This document shows positions 48,120 to 60,400 of a stretch of 64,000 nt of DNA, piece by piece; the first letter of the stretch is position 1, and each line of letters starts with the position of its first letter. Made by a program: the position numbers and the translations under genes. The notes under the pieces are model-generated. The model was not told where the DNA came from. It worked only from the letters and a program-made list of their open reading frames with translations, and ran no database searches. Source of the stretch: Paraphysomonas bandaiensis (Eukaryota > Chrysophyceae). The stretch lies in NCBI GenBank assembly GCA_965644295.1, contig CBFFRP010000255.1, forward strand, positions 1 through 64,000, given 5' to 3'.

Positions 48120-49154
48120 ATGAGCTGCAGGGTGTTGTTCGTATTGGGCTGCTGTTGCTTACTCATACATGGGAGATGTATATTTCGCAGTGTTAAGGGT
48201 GGTAACCTGTCGTCATCCATGAATGTTGTGCCTGTATCGCATCAGCCGTGGGATAAGAGCTACTGCTTTTCTTACCAGAGCTATTCAGGTGACCCTGTGC
48301 GAAACTTTTGCTTCCCCTCTGTTATAGTGTCTGGATTTCCCAAATGTGGATCCAGTTTTCTATTTAATGTTCTCTCACAGCACTGCATGTTTGCTAAGAC
48401 AAAGCGAAAAGAGCTTTGTCTTGGAGGTGTAAAGTCTGAGACATGGCAGAATATGATATCATATCTTCCAAATATTGAACAAGCGAAAAACAAATATGTT
48501 CTATCAGGGTGTATGCATCTTGGAGCTAACACCGCTGCAATGAAAGAGCTATGTATTCGGGGCACTAAACTAGTATACGTCGTTCGCGATGTAGCGGACA
48601 TGTTGTGGGCATCATATAATTTCTGGTGTATTGATAGCGTAGATATAGATTGTTTTCCTGGTAAGCATGCATCTCCAGTTGATAAAAGAAGTCCTGAGCA
48701 TTTTCATTCAATGATTATAAACAATACACCTATGGGTGGCGGCGTCCCGCTGACTCAAGAAGGGCTCTGCTATCGAAAAGAACTTCTTTTGGCCAGTCAA
48801 GTGTTCGGTGCAAGTAACATTCTTGTAATTCGTTCAGAGGATATGCTGTCGCTAAATTCAAAGAAAGTTGCACTCACACGTATATTACGTTTTTTTAATG
48901 TCGAGAACAATACTTGTTCAATGGAATGGTTGCACGATCATGGCTCTACCATGTATAGAGTCAATTCAGGGAAACTCATACAGTCTCGTGGAGAAAAAAC
49001 TCAGACATATGATACTAGTGCTAGTGGGCTATATGAAATTAGCGACTTCAGGCCCATGTTCTCTGAAACCAGAGCTCTCATATATGATAGATGGGCAGAC
49101 GAATGCAGATGGTTAGCTCGAAAATATGGCATAGTGTATGATTCGTGCATGTAG
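48120..49154 (+). CDS. Secretory-pathway sulfotransferase-like protein
   Basis: A single exon of 344 residues. The N-terminus is hydrophobic with Cys-rich residues (VLFVLGCCCLLIHG), consistent with a signal peptide or membrane anchor. The PAPS 5'-phosphosulfate loop is visible as SGFPKCGSSFLFNVL (PKxGSS type) and the 3'-phosphate site as YVVRDVADMLWASYNFW. Later the chain has VIRSEDM, which is common in Golgi carbohydrate sulfotransferases. It probably moves sulfate from PAPS to a glycan or other lumenal acceptor; the acceptor is unknown. The lack of introns stands out among intron-rich neighbours. The ATG at 48120 is preceded by the microsatellite, so the promoter is short or embedded in it. 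Confidence 0.8.
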   Translation: MSCRVLFVLGCCCLLIHGRCIFRSVKGGNLSSSMNVVPVSHQPWDKSYCFSYQSYSGDPVRNFCFPSVIVSGFPKCGSSFLFNVLSQHCMFAKTKRKELCLGGVKSETWQNMISYLPNIEQAKNKYVLSGCMHLGANTAAMKELCIRGTKLVYVVRDVADMLWASYNFWCIDSVDIDCFPGKHASPVDKRSPEHFHSMIINNTPMGGGVPLTQEGLCYRKELLLASQVFGASNILVIRSEDMLSLNSKKVALTRILRFFNVENNTCSMEWLHDHGSTMYRVNSGKLIQSRGEKTQTYDTSASGLYEISDFRPMFSETRALIYDRWADECRWLARKYGIVYDSCM

Positions 49155-50004
49155 AAGTAGGTGTGAGCAGTGTGTGTTTATATTATTTATGTCTTTATTT
49201 AAGAATGTTGAAAATTTATGACTGTGGAAGTTATCAGATAGAATCAGTTTTTTTATTAGTTTGAAGTTACAACGTGCATCTGAAATTCAAATGATATCAA
49301 CATATCAACACACTTGAGCGCTATATCTGTTAATATTCATATGCTTGGATTTCGAATTCTTTCTCCATTAAATTGAAGTGGGTTTGCTGCAAAGTATCTA
49401 AATCGATTGGGTTCGCTAGTAAGCTAATTACTTGCAAAAATGGCGGAATCGCAATGTTGTGTTGTATGATATATCATATTGTGTAATTGAAGTGTAGTTG
49501 TAATGTACAAGAACTCATTGTACGATAGTGTGAATTTAGTAACCAATACATGCGGAATATCAGATTTACTGAATATGGGAGTGTAAAGTTCTTGAGCGCC
49601 GTTGTGTGTGTTAGTGTGCACTCCAAACACAATCAATGTTTCACATGGTGATGCTCAGTATGCCCCGACAACCCTGGGCGTCACTGAGTAATATTGAGAA
49701 TTGTGTAAAGTGTAAACAAGGTATTTCAAATACTTATCCCATTTATAAAAAGCAATATCATACGAAATATTATTAATATCCATATCCCACCTTGCGCTTC
49801 TATACTCACACGTACAGTAGTAACAATACTGAATGTTCAAAAAGGTATACATAATACATACTCGCAACCTGTACGGATTCATGACCAAGATAAATCCATT
49901 CAATCGGTTGAAAACGAGTATTTCTATACATCTACTATTTCATCAAGCCATTGCATTTATGCAACGGATGCATACTCTTATTAAACATAAAACTGCAGCA
50001 CTAG
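49155..50004. other. Convergent 3' intergenic region
   Basis: Between the 3' ends of the sulfotransferase (+) and HMG-box (-) genes. AT-rich, no gene or clear repeat recognised. Confidence 0.5.
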
Positions 50005-51670
50005 TCATGACATGTTAAACAGCCCCGATTCGTGTCCAAATATGTCATCTGATGATAGCAGAAAGTGCCTAAAATCATCTGTAGATTTCGTCGAAGAGGG
50101 GTTACTATTGGAAAAGTGTGATTGTAATAACATAGATCCATCCATATCCGTCGGGTGATCACCAAACAAGGCGGGATCCGACGACCCAGTGATGTAATCA
50201 AAATCTATATAAGGACTATCTCTATCACAAATGTCTCGTGACTTTAACGATGGCAACGGAGGTAAATCGTGCCCAGCTCCATCAGTATGCATGGCCCCCA
50301 ATAGGCTTTCTTCTGAATCACTGCCACTTCCTCGCCGATTCATAAGAGATACTGGCATCCCATTCAGTGATCTTGTAGGGATATGCGCCTCCATATATCT
50401 ATCTTGCTGGTCTCTCTCATCATCATGGAATTGTTTCCAGCGTTTATTGTCATTCGAGAAGTTCGGCACTTGATCATCGTCGACTTCACTTTTGTCATCG
50501 TTTTCTCCCGACACTAAGTTTGAGGGCCGTTTCAGTGACCTCACACTATTTGAGGGATTCATGCTCTGTCCGGAAGCTACAGCAAGTAGTTCTTTCTCAT
50601 AACGCTCCCTATCTCTCACAGCATCTGCCTGCCACAGCGCCCTCTCGTCGTCCGGCATGTTCCGCCAGAGCTGAGAACATATAGTTGGAAACTCTCGAAA
50701 TGAGAGCTCTGGACGCTCTACTGACAGTTGTTTTCGGGCACACTGATAGAACAGTGTATATGCCGATCTGGGTCCACGAGGAAGGGATAGACCTTTCTTG
50801 CATAAACCTTTCTTCGACCCATCAGATGACACATTGTCACTTTCTCGCTGCGCTTTAACATCCTTCTCCATTTGAACCCAAACTTGTTTCTCTTCTCTGG
50901 ACATTGTCCTCCACTGCTTCGAAAGCTCCTTCTGAATTTGGTTATAGCTGTAGTCAGGATTCTGCGCCAATACTTTGTCTCGCATAGCCTGTACAACAAC
51001 ACTGTGAGGACCACATGATAGTCAGACTACGCACTATTATACCTGAACAAACATAGGGAATGCTGTCTTCGGGCCAGAAGGCTTTCGCTCTTCAATAGTC
51101 GGTGCTGTTGTACCGGAATCACCAGGGTCGTCCTTCACAATCCCAAGACTGTTCTGTAAGTCGTTCATTTCCTTGAAGAACTCTTTTCTTGCTACCAACT
51201 CGCTTTGAATCCATGGCTAGTAGCAACCAAATTAGACAAAATTAATAGCACATGCATGCACGTACCATTTTCTCCTTCTGGCTGTATGATCTCCACAATT
51301 TTCCTGCATACTTTTGATACTCGTTGAACGTGGCGGTCGGATGCTTCTCGAAGTAAGGCTTTCTGGAGCTCTCTAAAAACAGCATATACGCTGTCTTAGG
51401 CCTCCTCGGAGCACTTAATGTTTTTCCTTTGACAACTTTGCTCACAATCGACGCATCACTCCCACTGAGATGCGAACGCGCAGTGCTATTCGGTTGCGGT
51501 GAGGCTCCACGAGACGAATAAGTAGAAGCGACAGATAACTTCTCGTCGCTTTCTTTGTAGACACTCATATCGTCATGGCCATTGCTCACATTACTCTGTA
51601 TATATATATTGCATTAGTTACTGATATTACGTATCGTGTAACACCATCTGACCTCATCTACTTCCTTCAT
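50005..51670 (-). CDS. Triple HMG-box protein
   Basis: Four exons (51653-51670, 51266-51595, 51043-51216, 50005-50988) total 1,506 bases and give 501 residues. Three HMG boxes follow one another, each starting with P(R/S)(R/G)P(K/R)(T/S)A: PRRPKTAYMLFLESSRK, PSGPKTAFPMFVQAMR and PRGPRSAYTLFYQCARK, with conserved KLWRSYSQKEK, KQWRTMSREEKQVW and QLWRNMPDDERALW. HMG boxes bend DNA. The long C-terminal tail is Ser/Asp-rich and contains no further domain I recognise. The N-terminal exon codes for only six residues (MKEVDE), and its donor GTCAGA is atypical, so the start is less certain than the rest. It probably acts as a chromatin architectural factor. Confidence 0.87.
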
Positions 51671-52949
51671 ACTCACTCACTCCAACCGTTGCATCTTCGG
51701 CAAATCAGTATGCACGATGGCGAATAATATTTAAGCAAGGCTTACAATCCACGCCATGTGAATATATATCACACTGTCTAACAGTTAATATGATACACGC
51801 GACACTCTCAGCAGGACATGATCGATACAACCCTATCATGCAGCACCATACCATGCAGCCTACAGCTCATCTCATAGGCAGAAGTGAAGTTGAGGATATG
51901 CTCCACACAACATCCGAAAAAAAAATCAGGAAACACGATATTAAAATTTTCAACCAAAATTTTGATTTCCACTTACGGCAATGCGTATAATAAACAGGCT
52001 ACAGGATGAAGGTCTGTAGCCGTTAGCCGTTGGAGATTGTACTGGATGCAAGAAAAAGCACCATGCATTCAAGCAACTCGTTATATAATCTTTCTTGCAT
52101 GTAGTTAATGCTGACAATATACTTCGAACCTGTATAATGATATCTTTTAGAGACACCAAAGGCAGCTCCAATGACGTTGATATTGACCTCGAGACAACAA
52201 TACCTTCCAAAGTATATTTCGCCACAAATTATGGAACCCTAGTACGAAGGAAAGTAAACATGTGTCATTTCTCAACGACGGAACAAGACAAAGTGACAGG
52301 CCATAATGACAAAAGTAGTAGTAAAGTCTCAAAAAATAAAAGCTTTGTGCAAGTTGTTATACCTAAAAGCTGTCGAGATTTATATAACATTCACAGCGAC
52401 AAAGAATATATTGGATATCACGATCCCTGCAATATGGGGACATCTAGCCAACATTTTTCTAGTCATAATAGCTTTAATATTTCAAAGTGGCAGTAAAATT
52501 TGTGTTATTGAAAGAAATAGTACTATTTGTTTTTCATAATGTTAAGTGTTGCTGGCTATGAATGAATGAGCCGACCAGCACCGCATGCATAACAATATGC
52601 AAACATACAATACTGTAAATGTATATAGAGCGACCTTTCTTATCCTTCGATAAAGTGTAACACATAATAACAAGTCGACACTCCTATAACCTGATCTAAA
52701 GCTGTAAACAACCTCAAATATCTAATATCTAAAATGGCTACTATTCAATCCCTTACTTGTTGAACTGGTAGAAAATCAATTGTGGAATCTAACGAAGTCA
52801 CGTATCGATATTTATCAGATATACTTCCATAGAAGTGGAATACTGTGCACAATTTCCAATGTCCAAGACGAATCATTGAATTATAAATAAAATAATTCAT
52901 TATGAATAAGTGCTACACTAATATAAACAAAATAACAGAAATATTTTCT
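51671..52949. other. Intergenic region
   Basis: Between the HMG gene start and the PAP2 gene end (both minus). An open frame at 52095-52496 (+) of 133 codons has no recognisable domain and AT-driven composition, so it is not called. No RNA gene or repeat is seen. Confidence 0.45.
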
Positions 52950-54116
52950 TCATGGGGCATTTCCACTAACATACCCCTCTTCATTGTGGTCAACGCCTCG
53001 GTTTCTTCTGTTTCTGAAATTTCTCTGTTCAATAGTCCGAGGAGAGTAGTACGCAGAGTTTCGTGACGCAGACCCACGGACAGGCTGATCCCTTTGTTCA
53101 ATAGCACGCTGCATAAAAAAGAAAGAATCTCTCTTAACCCTTTCTCCTTTCCTCGTTCGAGCTGCATCGCGCTCCATTTTAAGACGGGTAGGGTCAGAAC
53201 CCTGACCCATAATAATCTCATCTTCGCCACCACCCGCCCGTGACTTTCCCCCCTCCTCAGCGTTGCTTGCGTTGATTATACCAGATATAACTCTAATAAA
53301 TTCAGACTTGGGAACCCCGATAACCCTACTGTCGTTGTTCTCTACATTTAGGGCGAAGTTACAGAGAAGTGAAGCAACAACTGCAATTACGCAGCATATA
53401 TGGTTTCCATGCTTCATCCTGCACCGTAACCCAAACAGTGAGGGTTAAACTATACATATCGACATACTACTCACAAATGAAAACCAAACATATCACAACA
53501 ATGAAGCCCAGCGTAAAGTCCTATTAATCCTGTCAGCCAGCTGCCGACTATTTGATGTGGAAAACGGCTCCTTGAATATACTCGAGAGAAGCCAATTAAT
53601 GCAATCAAGGCTATTGCAGCAACAAAGAGCAAGACAGACTTATAATGCACACAATAATGTCCTAGTATAACAACAGCCATATGACTCTCTAACGATGGAA
53701 ACCTGTGTATTACGAATATAAGTACCACCTTAGTCAACGTAATACACATACCCATAACTTTCCGCACCAGTATCAGTCATAGGCTGCAATGTGCGATCAT
53801 ATTCAACAGGTCTTTTTGCTTCAATTACTTTTCGAAGTACTAATACTAAATTAAAACATATTGGAGTCAAACAATCTGAGTACCACTTACAGAAAGACAC
53901 AGACAGGTTCAACACTACAAGCCAAAAATGGCGCCTGCCGATATCATAAATCCCTAGGGCCACAAAAAAATAGAGAATCAATACAATGTCATTAAAGGGA
54001 TTCTTCGACACAATGCTTCTCATGACGCTGTCGACATCTACGTTTGAAGCGCAGTAATTCCGAATGGACCGCATCAACTGCATGTCGTTTCTAATTAGCG
54101 TCTTGAAATCGCTCAT
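52950..54116 (-). CDS. PAP2-family lipid or polyprenyl phosphatase
   Basis: Three exons (53752-54116, 53475-53702, 52950-53418) total 1,062 bases and give 353 residues. It contains the three PAP2 phosphatase signature motifs: KVIEAKRPVEYD (KxxxxxxRP), SYGFPSLESHMA (PSxH) and SRSRFPHQIVGSWLTG (SRxxxxxHxxxD-like, with Gly-Ser-Trp where the final Asp usually stands). Several membrane segments surround them (LILYFFVALGIYD, FVAAIALIALIGFS and others). The C-terminal third is polar, rich in Arg and Asn, and probably cytosolic. Relatives dephosphorylate phosphatidate, sphingoid-base phosphates or dolichyl pyrophosphate; the substrate is not decidable here. It runs divergently from the J-protein gene. 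Confidence 0.82.
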
Positions 54117-54876
54117 GATTGACTCTAATTCACAGGTTGTAATTATTAGACTACCACAACCAGATCATTAATTAATGCTGCTATTGATTAGGCAATAAGC
54201 AATAAAGATATGGCACTGTAAGTGCATATAAATGTACTATGCATCTCTAGAAGTTAAACCCCATGTCCGTTGAACAGCCTGCACTGTACCTGTACACTCC
54301 CTGTACTGCTGTACCTATACTGTACCTGGACGCTCCCTGTACTGCTGTACCTATACTGTACCTGTACGCTCCCTGTACTGTACCTGTACACTCCCTATAC
54401 CTGTACACTCCCTATACTGCTGTACCTGTACACTCCCTATACTGTACCTGTACACTCCCTATACTGTACTGTACACTCCCTATACTGTACCTGTACACTC
54501 CCTATACTGCAGTGCAATCGACTCATGTGAAGTGATACTGTGTATACTGCTGTAGATAGACATGTCTGAGAGCAGACGAGAGCAGCATGCATACATACTC
54601 GCATATAAGCATACCACTTGTAGAGATATTCCCTCCTGAGAGATACGACGACTGAACACCCTCATCCTCATCCTCGTAGTCCATGAGCTCAGAAGATCAG
54701 TTAGGTAATCCTGTGTGTTGATTGTGTGAGTGTCTCACAGTGGAGTCAGTGTCGTTCTTCAGCTACTCTGTGTTCGTGTATCCTGTAGCGGGATATCTGG
54801 TGACTATACACACATACATGTATATATCCATGACCATCAGAGTGTGATAGGTCTCCCCTCAACGACCATACAAGCG
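54117..54876. other. Divergent promoter region with minisatellite
   Basis: Between PAP2 (-) and the J-protein gene (+). A minisatellite occupies 54284-54512; no other element recognised. Confidence 0.5.
54284..54512 (+). repeat. Minisatellite of 16-36 bp CTGTACC units
   Basis: About ten irregular copies of TGTACCTGTACACTCCCTATAC-like units, with CTGCTGTACC spacers in the left half. It lies in a divergent promoter region, and open frames through it are artefacts. Confidence 0.85.
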
Positions 54877-56057
54877 ATGGAAAGGGATCGTGCTGGCAGT
54901 GTTGTTTCTGTCGGCTATATCGAGTGTTCAGCTGGTACATGTCTCTCTCTGATGCCCCTTATATGCTAACAGACGCACACAGTACATAGAAAACCAGGAA
55001 AAAGGACCGAACTACTACCAGTTGCTTAATGTTTCTCGAGAGAATTCATATGCTAGTATTAAAAAGGCATATAAACGAGTGTCCCTTGAGCTTCATCCAG
55101 ACAAAAATAAATCACCCACTGCAGCGGGACAATTCTCTGCTGCTAGCCACGCCTATAATGTACGGGATTACTTTCAGTAATAAGTATCTAACTGGCTTGT
55201 AGGTATTATTAAATCCTGAGTTGAGAAATGTGTATGACCGATTGGGAGAAAACGGATTAAGGGTAGGCGCTGGTTCTCATTTTTGTGGCTATTGCCTGTA
55301 ATTGCGATATGCAGGTGTTGGCGCAACATCCCATTGATCTCGAGTACTTGCTCGTTAATACTCTCGTCCTCTATGTCTCATCGGCGGTTATGGCTTTCAT
55401 AATGACTGTATCTGACTCATCAGGACGTGCGTTCGAGGCGAGTATGCTAGGCCTCGGAGGTAAACACTGTCACGCATGCATTCCAATTTATCTCTGTAGT
55501 AAACATGCATGTATGCAGTCATGCTACTGGTGGAATGTATACTAGTGGTCAAGGGAGTGCCTCTTCCAGCCTGGTTTCTGTCTACTTGGACCACTCATGA
55601 CTTGGTTTCCACTCTACATCGCCTCTTTCCAGCGTACATGCACGGGTGTCGATGTATACTTAATTCTGCGTATATTAGCCCCGCCTGGATACGGTACGAG
55701 GCATTTCGCGCTGTTCATGAGGGGCAAAATATAGTTAGCAAGGAGGTTCTTAAGTTGGCGCGAACTGTGCAGCGGCGACTGGTGCGTGCTTCAGTCACAG
55801 CCACAAAACCTGACGGCGTATCACAAATTGTGAGCCCCTCACCAACTGAGGGTGTTGTGCTGACTGCGTTAGGGCATGTTGTGAATAAAATGAAGGGAGA
55901 GAAGTGCGAGGGCGTAGCTGCTGTGCGGGAAAAGTTAAAATTGTTGGGTGATGAATACGTATCCAATGACCGTTCGTGTTCTTCTTCGTGGCTTAGTTCA
56001 GTTAAGTACCTTTTTCTTTACCTTGTTATATGGTTAGTTGTCAGAAGGTTAAAATAA
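54877..56057 (+). CDS. Membrane-anchored J-domain protein
   Basis: Five exons (54877-54934, 54990-55159, 55203-55262, 55315-55459, 55519-56057) total 972 bases and give 323 residues in phase. The J domain near residues 28-90 reads NYYQLLNVSRENSYASIKKAY then LELHPDKNKSPTAAGQFSAA, with the HPD tripeptide that stimulates Hsp70 ATPase, and continues NPELRNVYDRLG. Two hydrophobic stretches follow (YLLVNTLVLYVSSAVMAFIM and VMLLVECILVV), and a third ends the protein (YLFLYLVIWLVV), so it is probably an ER membrane co-chaperone. There are no Cys-rich or Gly/Phe-rich modules, so it is a type III J-protein. The start codon is the only one I could splice in frame, but a further upstream exon cannot be excluded. 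Confidence 0.82.
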
Positions 56058-56347
56058 AATGAAGTAGATTCTTTTCTCAAGTGCTTACGATATATTGATA
56101 ATCATGCATCATGCAGGGTCATGTATATAGTATATATGTTATCAGTTTTTTACCCACTACTGGCTACAAAAGACAAGGCTCTCATCTATTACTTCTGATA
56201 TCAAGAAGTCAATAAAACAGACAATCAATATAATAATAGAGTGCGACTTTGTAATAGGTAACGGATGCTTAAACTGCATTACTACTGGTAAAAAAGATCA
56301 AGAAATACATAGTTTTCACCGATTCGATGTCTATAGTCTTTAGTCTA

Positions 56348-57169
56348 TATTAGAATATGGATCTTATTCTAGTATAATCAGTATGTCACTTGAAGATAAT
56401 GTACGAGAACCGAAAATACAGTGAAATATAGTGATGTACAAATGCTGTGATGATATTGAGAAACTGAAATAGTTTGATCTTTCAAGATATTTTTAGTAAC
56501 GAGAGGTTCACATATGTAGGAGATTATGCGTGGAGCAAAATGAGATTGTGTATATTGAAAGTCTTATTATTAGCAATAGTAGGCTTTAAAAACCTACACC
56601 AACTTAGTAGCTAGATGAATGCTAGACAAACTAGTAAGACCTCTACCTGTAACTAATCAGTACACACTTTTTTCATCCTACTATTCAACGCTACGGAAGC
56701 TGCTTGTGCGCCGCCGCAAGCACCAAGAAGGTGCTACCACTTCCGCTCTGAGTTCTTAAGGTGAACATCCCGGATGCTTGACTTCAGCAGGCAGCCCAAT
56801 ACCCCGGTTATCCTTCAGGTGGGCCCTGTCCCGGATGCCCTTTAGGTGGGTCCATTCCCGGGTGCCTTCAGGGCCCAAAGACGTCTACACAAGTGACACT
56901 TATTGTTGGTGTCCCTTGTACCACACAAGCATTCGGCTATGCGTGGGCAGAAGAATATCTGCTGACTATGTTTGCGGCTCACGTTAGTTTCCCAGAGAGA
57001 GTCTCTCCGGTACTTATCCCCCAGAACACCACGAAAAGGTGCGAGTCCGACTTTGTTGAGGGTGAGATTGTGTTGTTTCTCACATTTCGTGTAAGCGATA
57101 TTAATTAATCAATCTAGTCTTACGACAAATTCTCTCTGAGATCTAGTTAAGAATGAGCATTTTCCAACA
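56348..57169 (+). repeat. Solo copia-family LTR split by a nested element
   Basis: The LTR parts 56348-56550 and 57063-57169 together align with the LTR at 44714-45018 and with the coding strand of the copia LTRs (TATTAGAATATGGATCTTATTCTAGTATAA and TTTTCCAACA shared in pieces). They are separated by the element listed next. Flanks GTCTA (56343-56347) and GTATA (57170-57174) agree at four of five positions and may be an eroded target duplication. Confidence 0.82.
56551..57062 (+). mobile_element. Copy C, 512-bp element nested in the solo LTR
   Basis: The insertion interrupts the LTR and is flanked by a perfect 10-bp duplication TGAGATTGTG (56541-56550 and 57063-57072), present once in the ancestral LTR. 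It starts TATATTGAAAGTCTTATT and ends GACTTTGTTGAGGG. Internal GC-rich stretches include CCCGGATGC and two variants of a CCTTCAGGTGGG/CCTTTAGGTGGG repeat. The ends show no clear inverted repeat beyond AAAGTC near each end. A 10-bp duplication would fit a Mutator-like non-autonomous element, but the class is not proven. No transposase is seen. Confidence 0.8.
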
Positions 57170-57469
57170 GTATACAAAATACAAATAGTATTGTGCAAGA
57201 TATTGTTTCGTTTGGTGCGATGCACATAACCACATACATAGTATCTTATCTCTACAGTATATATTTTAAGTTATCGAGAAATCGTTGATATCCAAAAAAA
57301 CGTAACAGTGATAAGAAATATTCTCTCACATATACCACTGCGTACATCGAACCAATTTGTAATCAAATAAAAGCATATCAACAGCTCTACTATGTTCATT
57401 CAGTATTGGAAGACATTTGAACAAAACTCTTGCTAACGATAGATACAGTTTTAGAAAGCGAACTATTTC

Positions 57470-60400
57470 TTAAGACCTTAAGCTGTCCATTATAGCTTCT
57501 TGTAAAGTGAATTCAGAGCTCATACCCACAGCCTTTTCATCACTGTCCCATTGTTTATCACCAATGACAATCTGCGTATGAAATAATGACATCAACTTCA
57601 ATAAAACGAAATAGCAAAGCTAACGTGTATAAACATTGTAGTACCTGGTCAGCGACCACAGACTTGAAACTCTGTAAGAAGTTTATACGGGATTCAATTG
57701 TGCTTTCTGCAAGAAGTCTATACACAGATACAGCCTTCACCTGTCCTATGCGGTGCACCCGGTCCATAGCCTGCAGGTCGACGAACGGATTCCAGCTGTG
57801 TTCTACGAATACTACCATCTCCGCGGCGGATAGATTTAGACCCAGCCCACATGATGCAGTGGTCAAAAGTAAAATGCGTGGCGAAGTACTACCAGGAGTG
57901 TTGAAATCGTTGGCTAAACGAGCTCTTTGATTGGCACTGACTCTGCCATCTAACCGAAGAATTCTTTCCGCAGGGAAATATTTTGTAAACACATATCGCT
58001 CAATGATGTCCAGTGTTGCTCTGTGTTCCGCGAATATTAGACACTTTTTAGAAGGTATGTCATCAATATTATCAGCATCATGTATACTACTTAGCCCAGA
58101 TTGTTCGTTGAACTTTTCTTCCTCGCCATCGCCCTCTTCGTTAGTGTCTGAAGAACTGTCACCGCTGTTCCCCTCATTGTCTTCACTGCATGAATCAGAC
58201 TCATACACACTGCGTTCCGAGTCACTGTCGTACACATGCTCCCTCCTTTCATGTGTGGATGCATCGTCCCCTGCAATTCCACTCCAAACTCTCTCAACGT
58301 AATCCAATACACCTGTCGAGTCTCTTACTACATCCTGTTCAATCAGCAATCTAACTAGGGCACAAAGTTTGCCACTGGCGGCAATGTCATCCACTGAATT
58401 CCCACTAGTCTCTTCGACAAGTGATGGGTGTACGCAAATACGTTTCAAATATGACAAGGCTTTGAATGGGTGCCACACAGAGCCTTTTTTGTCGAGACTA
58501 TAAGGTGGAGGCTGCGGAATGGATGACAACTGTTGCACACCTCCACCAGTTGAACGCTTGATATAATCTTCAAGTTCTCTCTCCAGTTCTGAGTCTGATA
58601 TACTCAAGCCGCCTTGAAATGATGCATACAGCAACCTCTGATGCTTACTTAGGGGGCAAAAGAGGTCAAGAACCATTTTAGGAGGAAGATCAGGCAATGC
58701 CACATCCTTAGTCCGTCTCAATATGAACGGAGAAACCTGTTTAAGTAATTAGACGTTTCAGCATTCAGGAAAAACGGTACCTGCTTGTGCAGCAAGCGGA
58801 GAAGTCTCATGCCCTCAGCTGATATTTCTATTTGTTTCTCGTACGCAGCCGATTTGTTACTATTGGAGTCCTTGATATCAGAAGGCAAGGCAAATATTTC
58901 ACATTCTTTATCCAGAAACGCCTTCAGGATAGGTTTCAACGTGGATGAGCTAAACTCTTTATAGTCACCTGTTCATAAAAACAGCTGTCAAAATATTATC
59001 TGTAACTAGTCATATCACACACCCAAAAATTCCGGAATTATGAAATTCATCAAACTCCATATGTCTTCAATTCTGTTCTGCACAGGGGTTCCTGTCAAAG
59101 CGATGCGATGAACAGCCTGCAGAGAGTTAACAGAATCAACCACAGCACAGTAGGCACAGTCGCGCAACCATACCTGTAGAGCAAACATGCTTGCACATAC
59201 ATCGGTTTTCGGGTTGCGCAAACAGTGAGCTTCATCCGCAACAACTACCCCAAACAAGTATGAATGTAAGGATTTCGACTCCTTTAACAAGCCGATTGAC
59301 TTCATATCCATACTATGACGAAATATCTTGCGGACAATATCGTATGACGACACTAGGAGATGCTGAGGCTTTAAGGTGCTTAATACTTCAGCTAACACAA
59401 CATAAATAGTGATATCGAAATACAACTACGCCACACACCTACACAAGTGAGGTAATCAAGAGTCTTCTTGTGTACTTCGGCTTCCGTCAATATAGCACTA
59501 TATTTTTCCGATTTATTAAATGACTCCCGTCGCTTTAGCTCCTTTAACGAGTGCGAAACTTCGGCTGCCAAATCAAGTGGCTCTAATACGTTATGGGGAA
59601 CAAATTTTTTAGTTTCAGCTATCCAGTGAGGAACCAGTAGTGCAGGACACACAACAAAAGAAGGTAGGCCAGATACTCTTCCACTTCTGTGCAAGCGCAA
59701 ATCAAACATTCGTCCTAACGTAGAAAATAACTATACCTTGCTAGGGCTATAGACGCAAGAGTCTGAACCGTCTAATTCGCAGTATGTGTGGGTTAGTGCA
59801 TACATAATTCAAGGTCCATATGTTTACCTTTCCAAGACCCATTTCATCAGCAAGGATACCACTGAGACCGCAAGACCATAATTGTAGTATCCAGTTGATT
59901 CCTTTTACTTGGTACGGCCTCAAACACATGTTCAACTTCTGGTCGTATGCTGCACCATTTTCATCATCGTATAGTGCTGCGCTCATCACATGAGAACATT
60001 CTGTTATAATTAATAAGCAAACAACTAACACCTTTCAAGCCTTCAATCAGCCGATCGATTCCTTTTACAGCAGGAGCATTACAGGACTCGCTACTTAAAG
60101 CATTACCGCTGGCAACACAGAGAACTCCATGTACAAGGGTAGCAACTTTCTCGTCAACATCATTCCCATAATCAACAGTAGATGTCGGACGGTCCCATGT
60201 AGCAGGTCTTCGCAGCAGTGGTGCGAGGGGGACGAGCATACGCAGAGCCTTCCCAAAAAGCCTCCTGGTCAACTGACAGCTATGGTGACCCACACCATTT
60301 AATGCAACTTGAAACCACACTTCATATCCACAAAGCAGTCTTTCGCGAAAGTCGGACACTGCTGCTAAAAAGTACAGCGTCACAGCAACAGTACGTTCAA

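Larger units (their letters stand above)
56058..57469. other. Convergent 3' intergenic region filled by repeats
   Basis: Between the 3' ends of the J-protein gene (+) and BTAF1 (-). Apart from the split LTR and nested element listed, the rest (56058-56347 and 57175-57469) is AT-rich and empty. Confidence 0.55.

Noticed and set aside
47482-48120. Long open frames of Tyr-Val-Cys-Met repeats on both strands
   Set aside because: They are translations of the ATGT microsatellite and appear in several frames on both strands.
52095-52496. 133-codon plus-strand frame
   Set aside because: Unrecognised low-complexity protein in AT-rich DNA; cannot be told from chance.
56778-57108. Short frames with partial similarity to 23558-23785
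   Set aside because: They are shared because both lie in copies of the same repeat; frames are not conserved and are broken in copy A, so they look non-coding.
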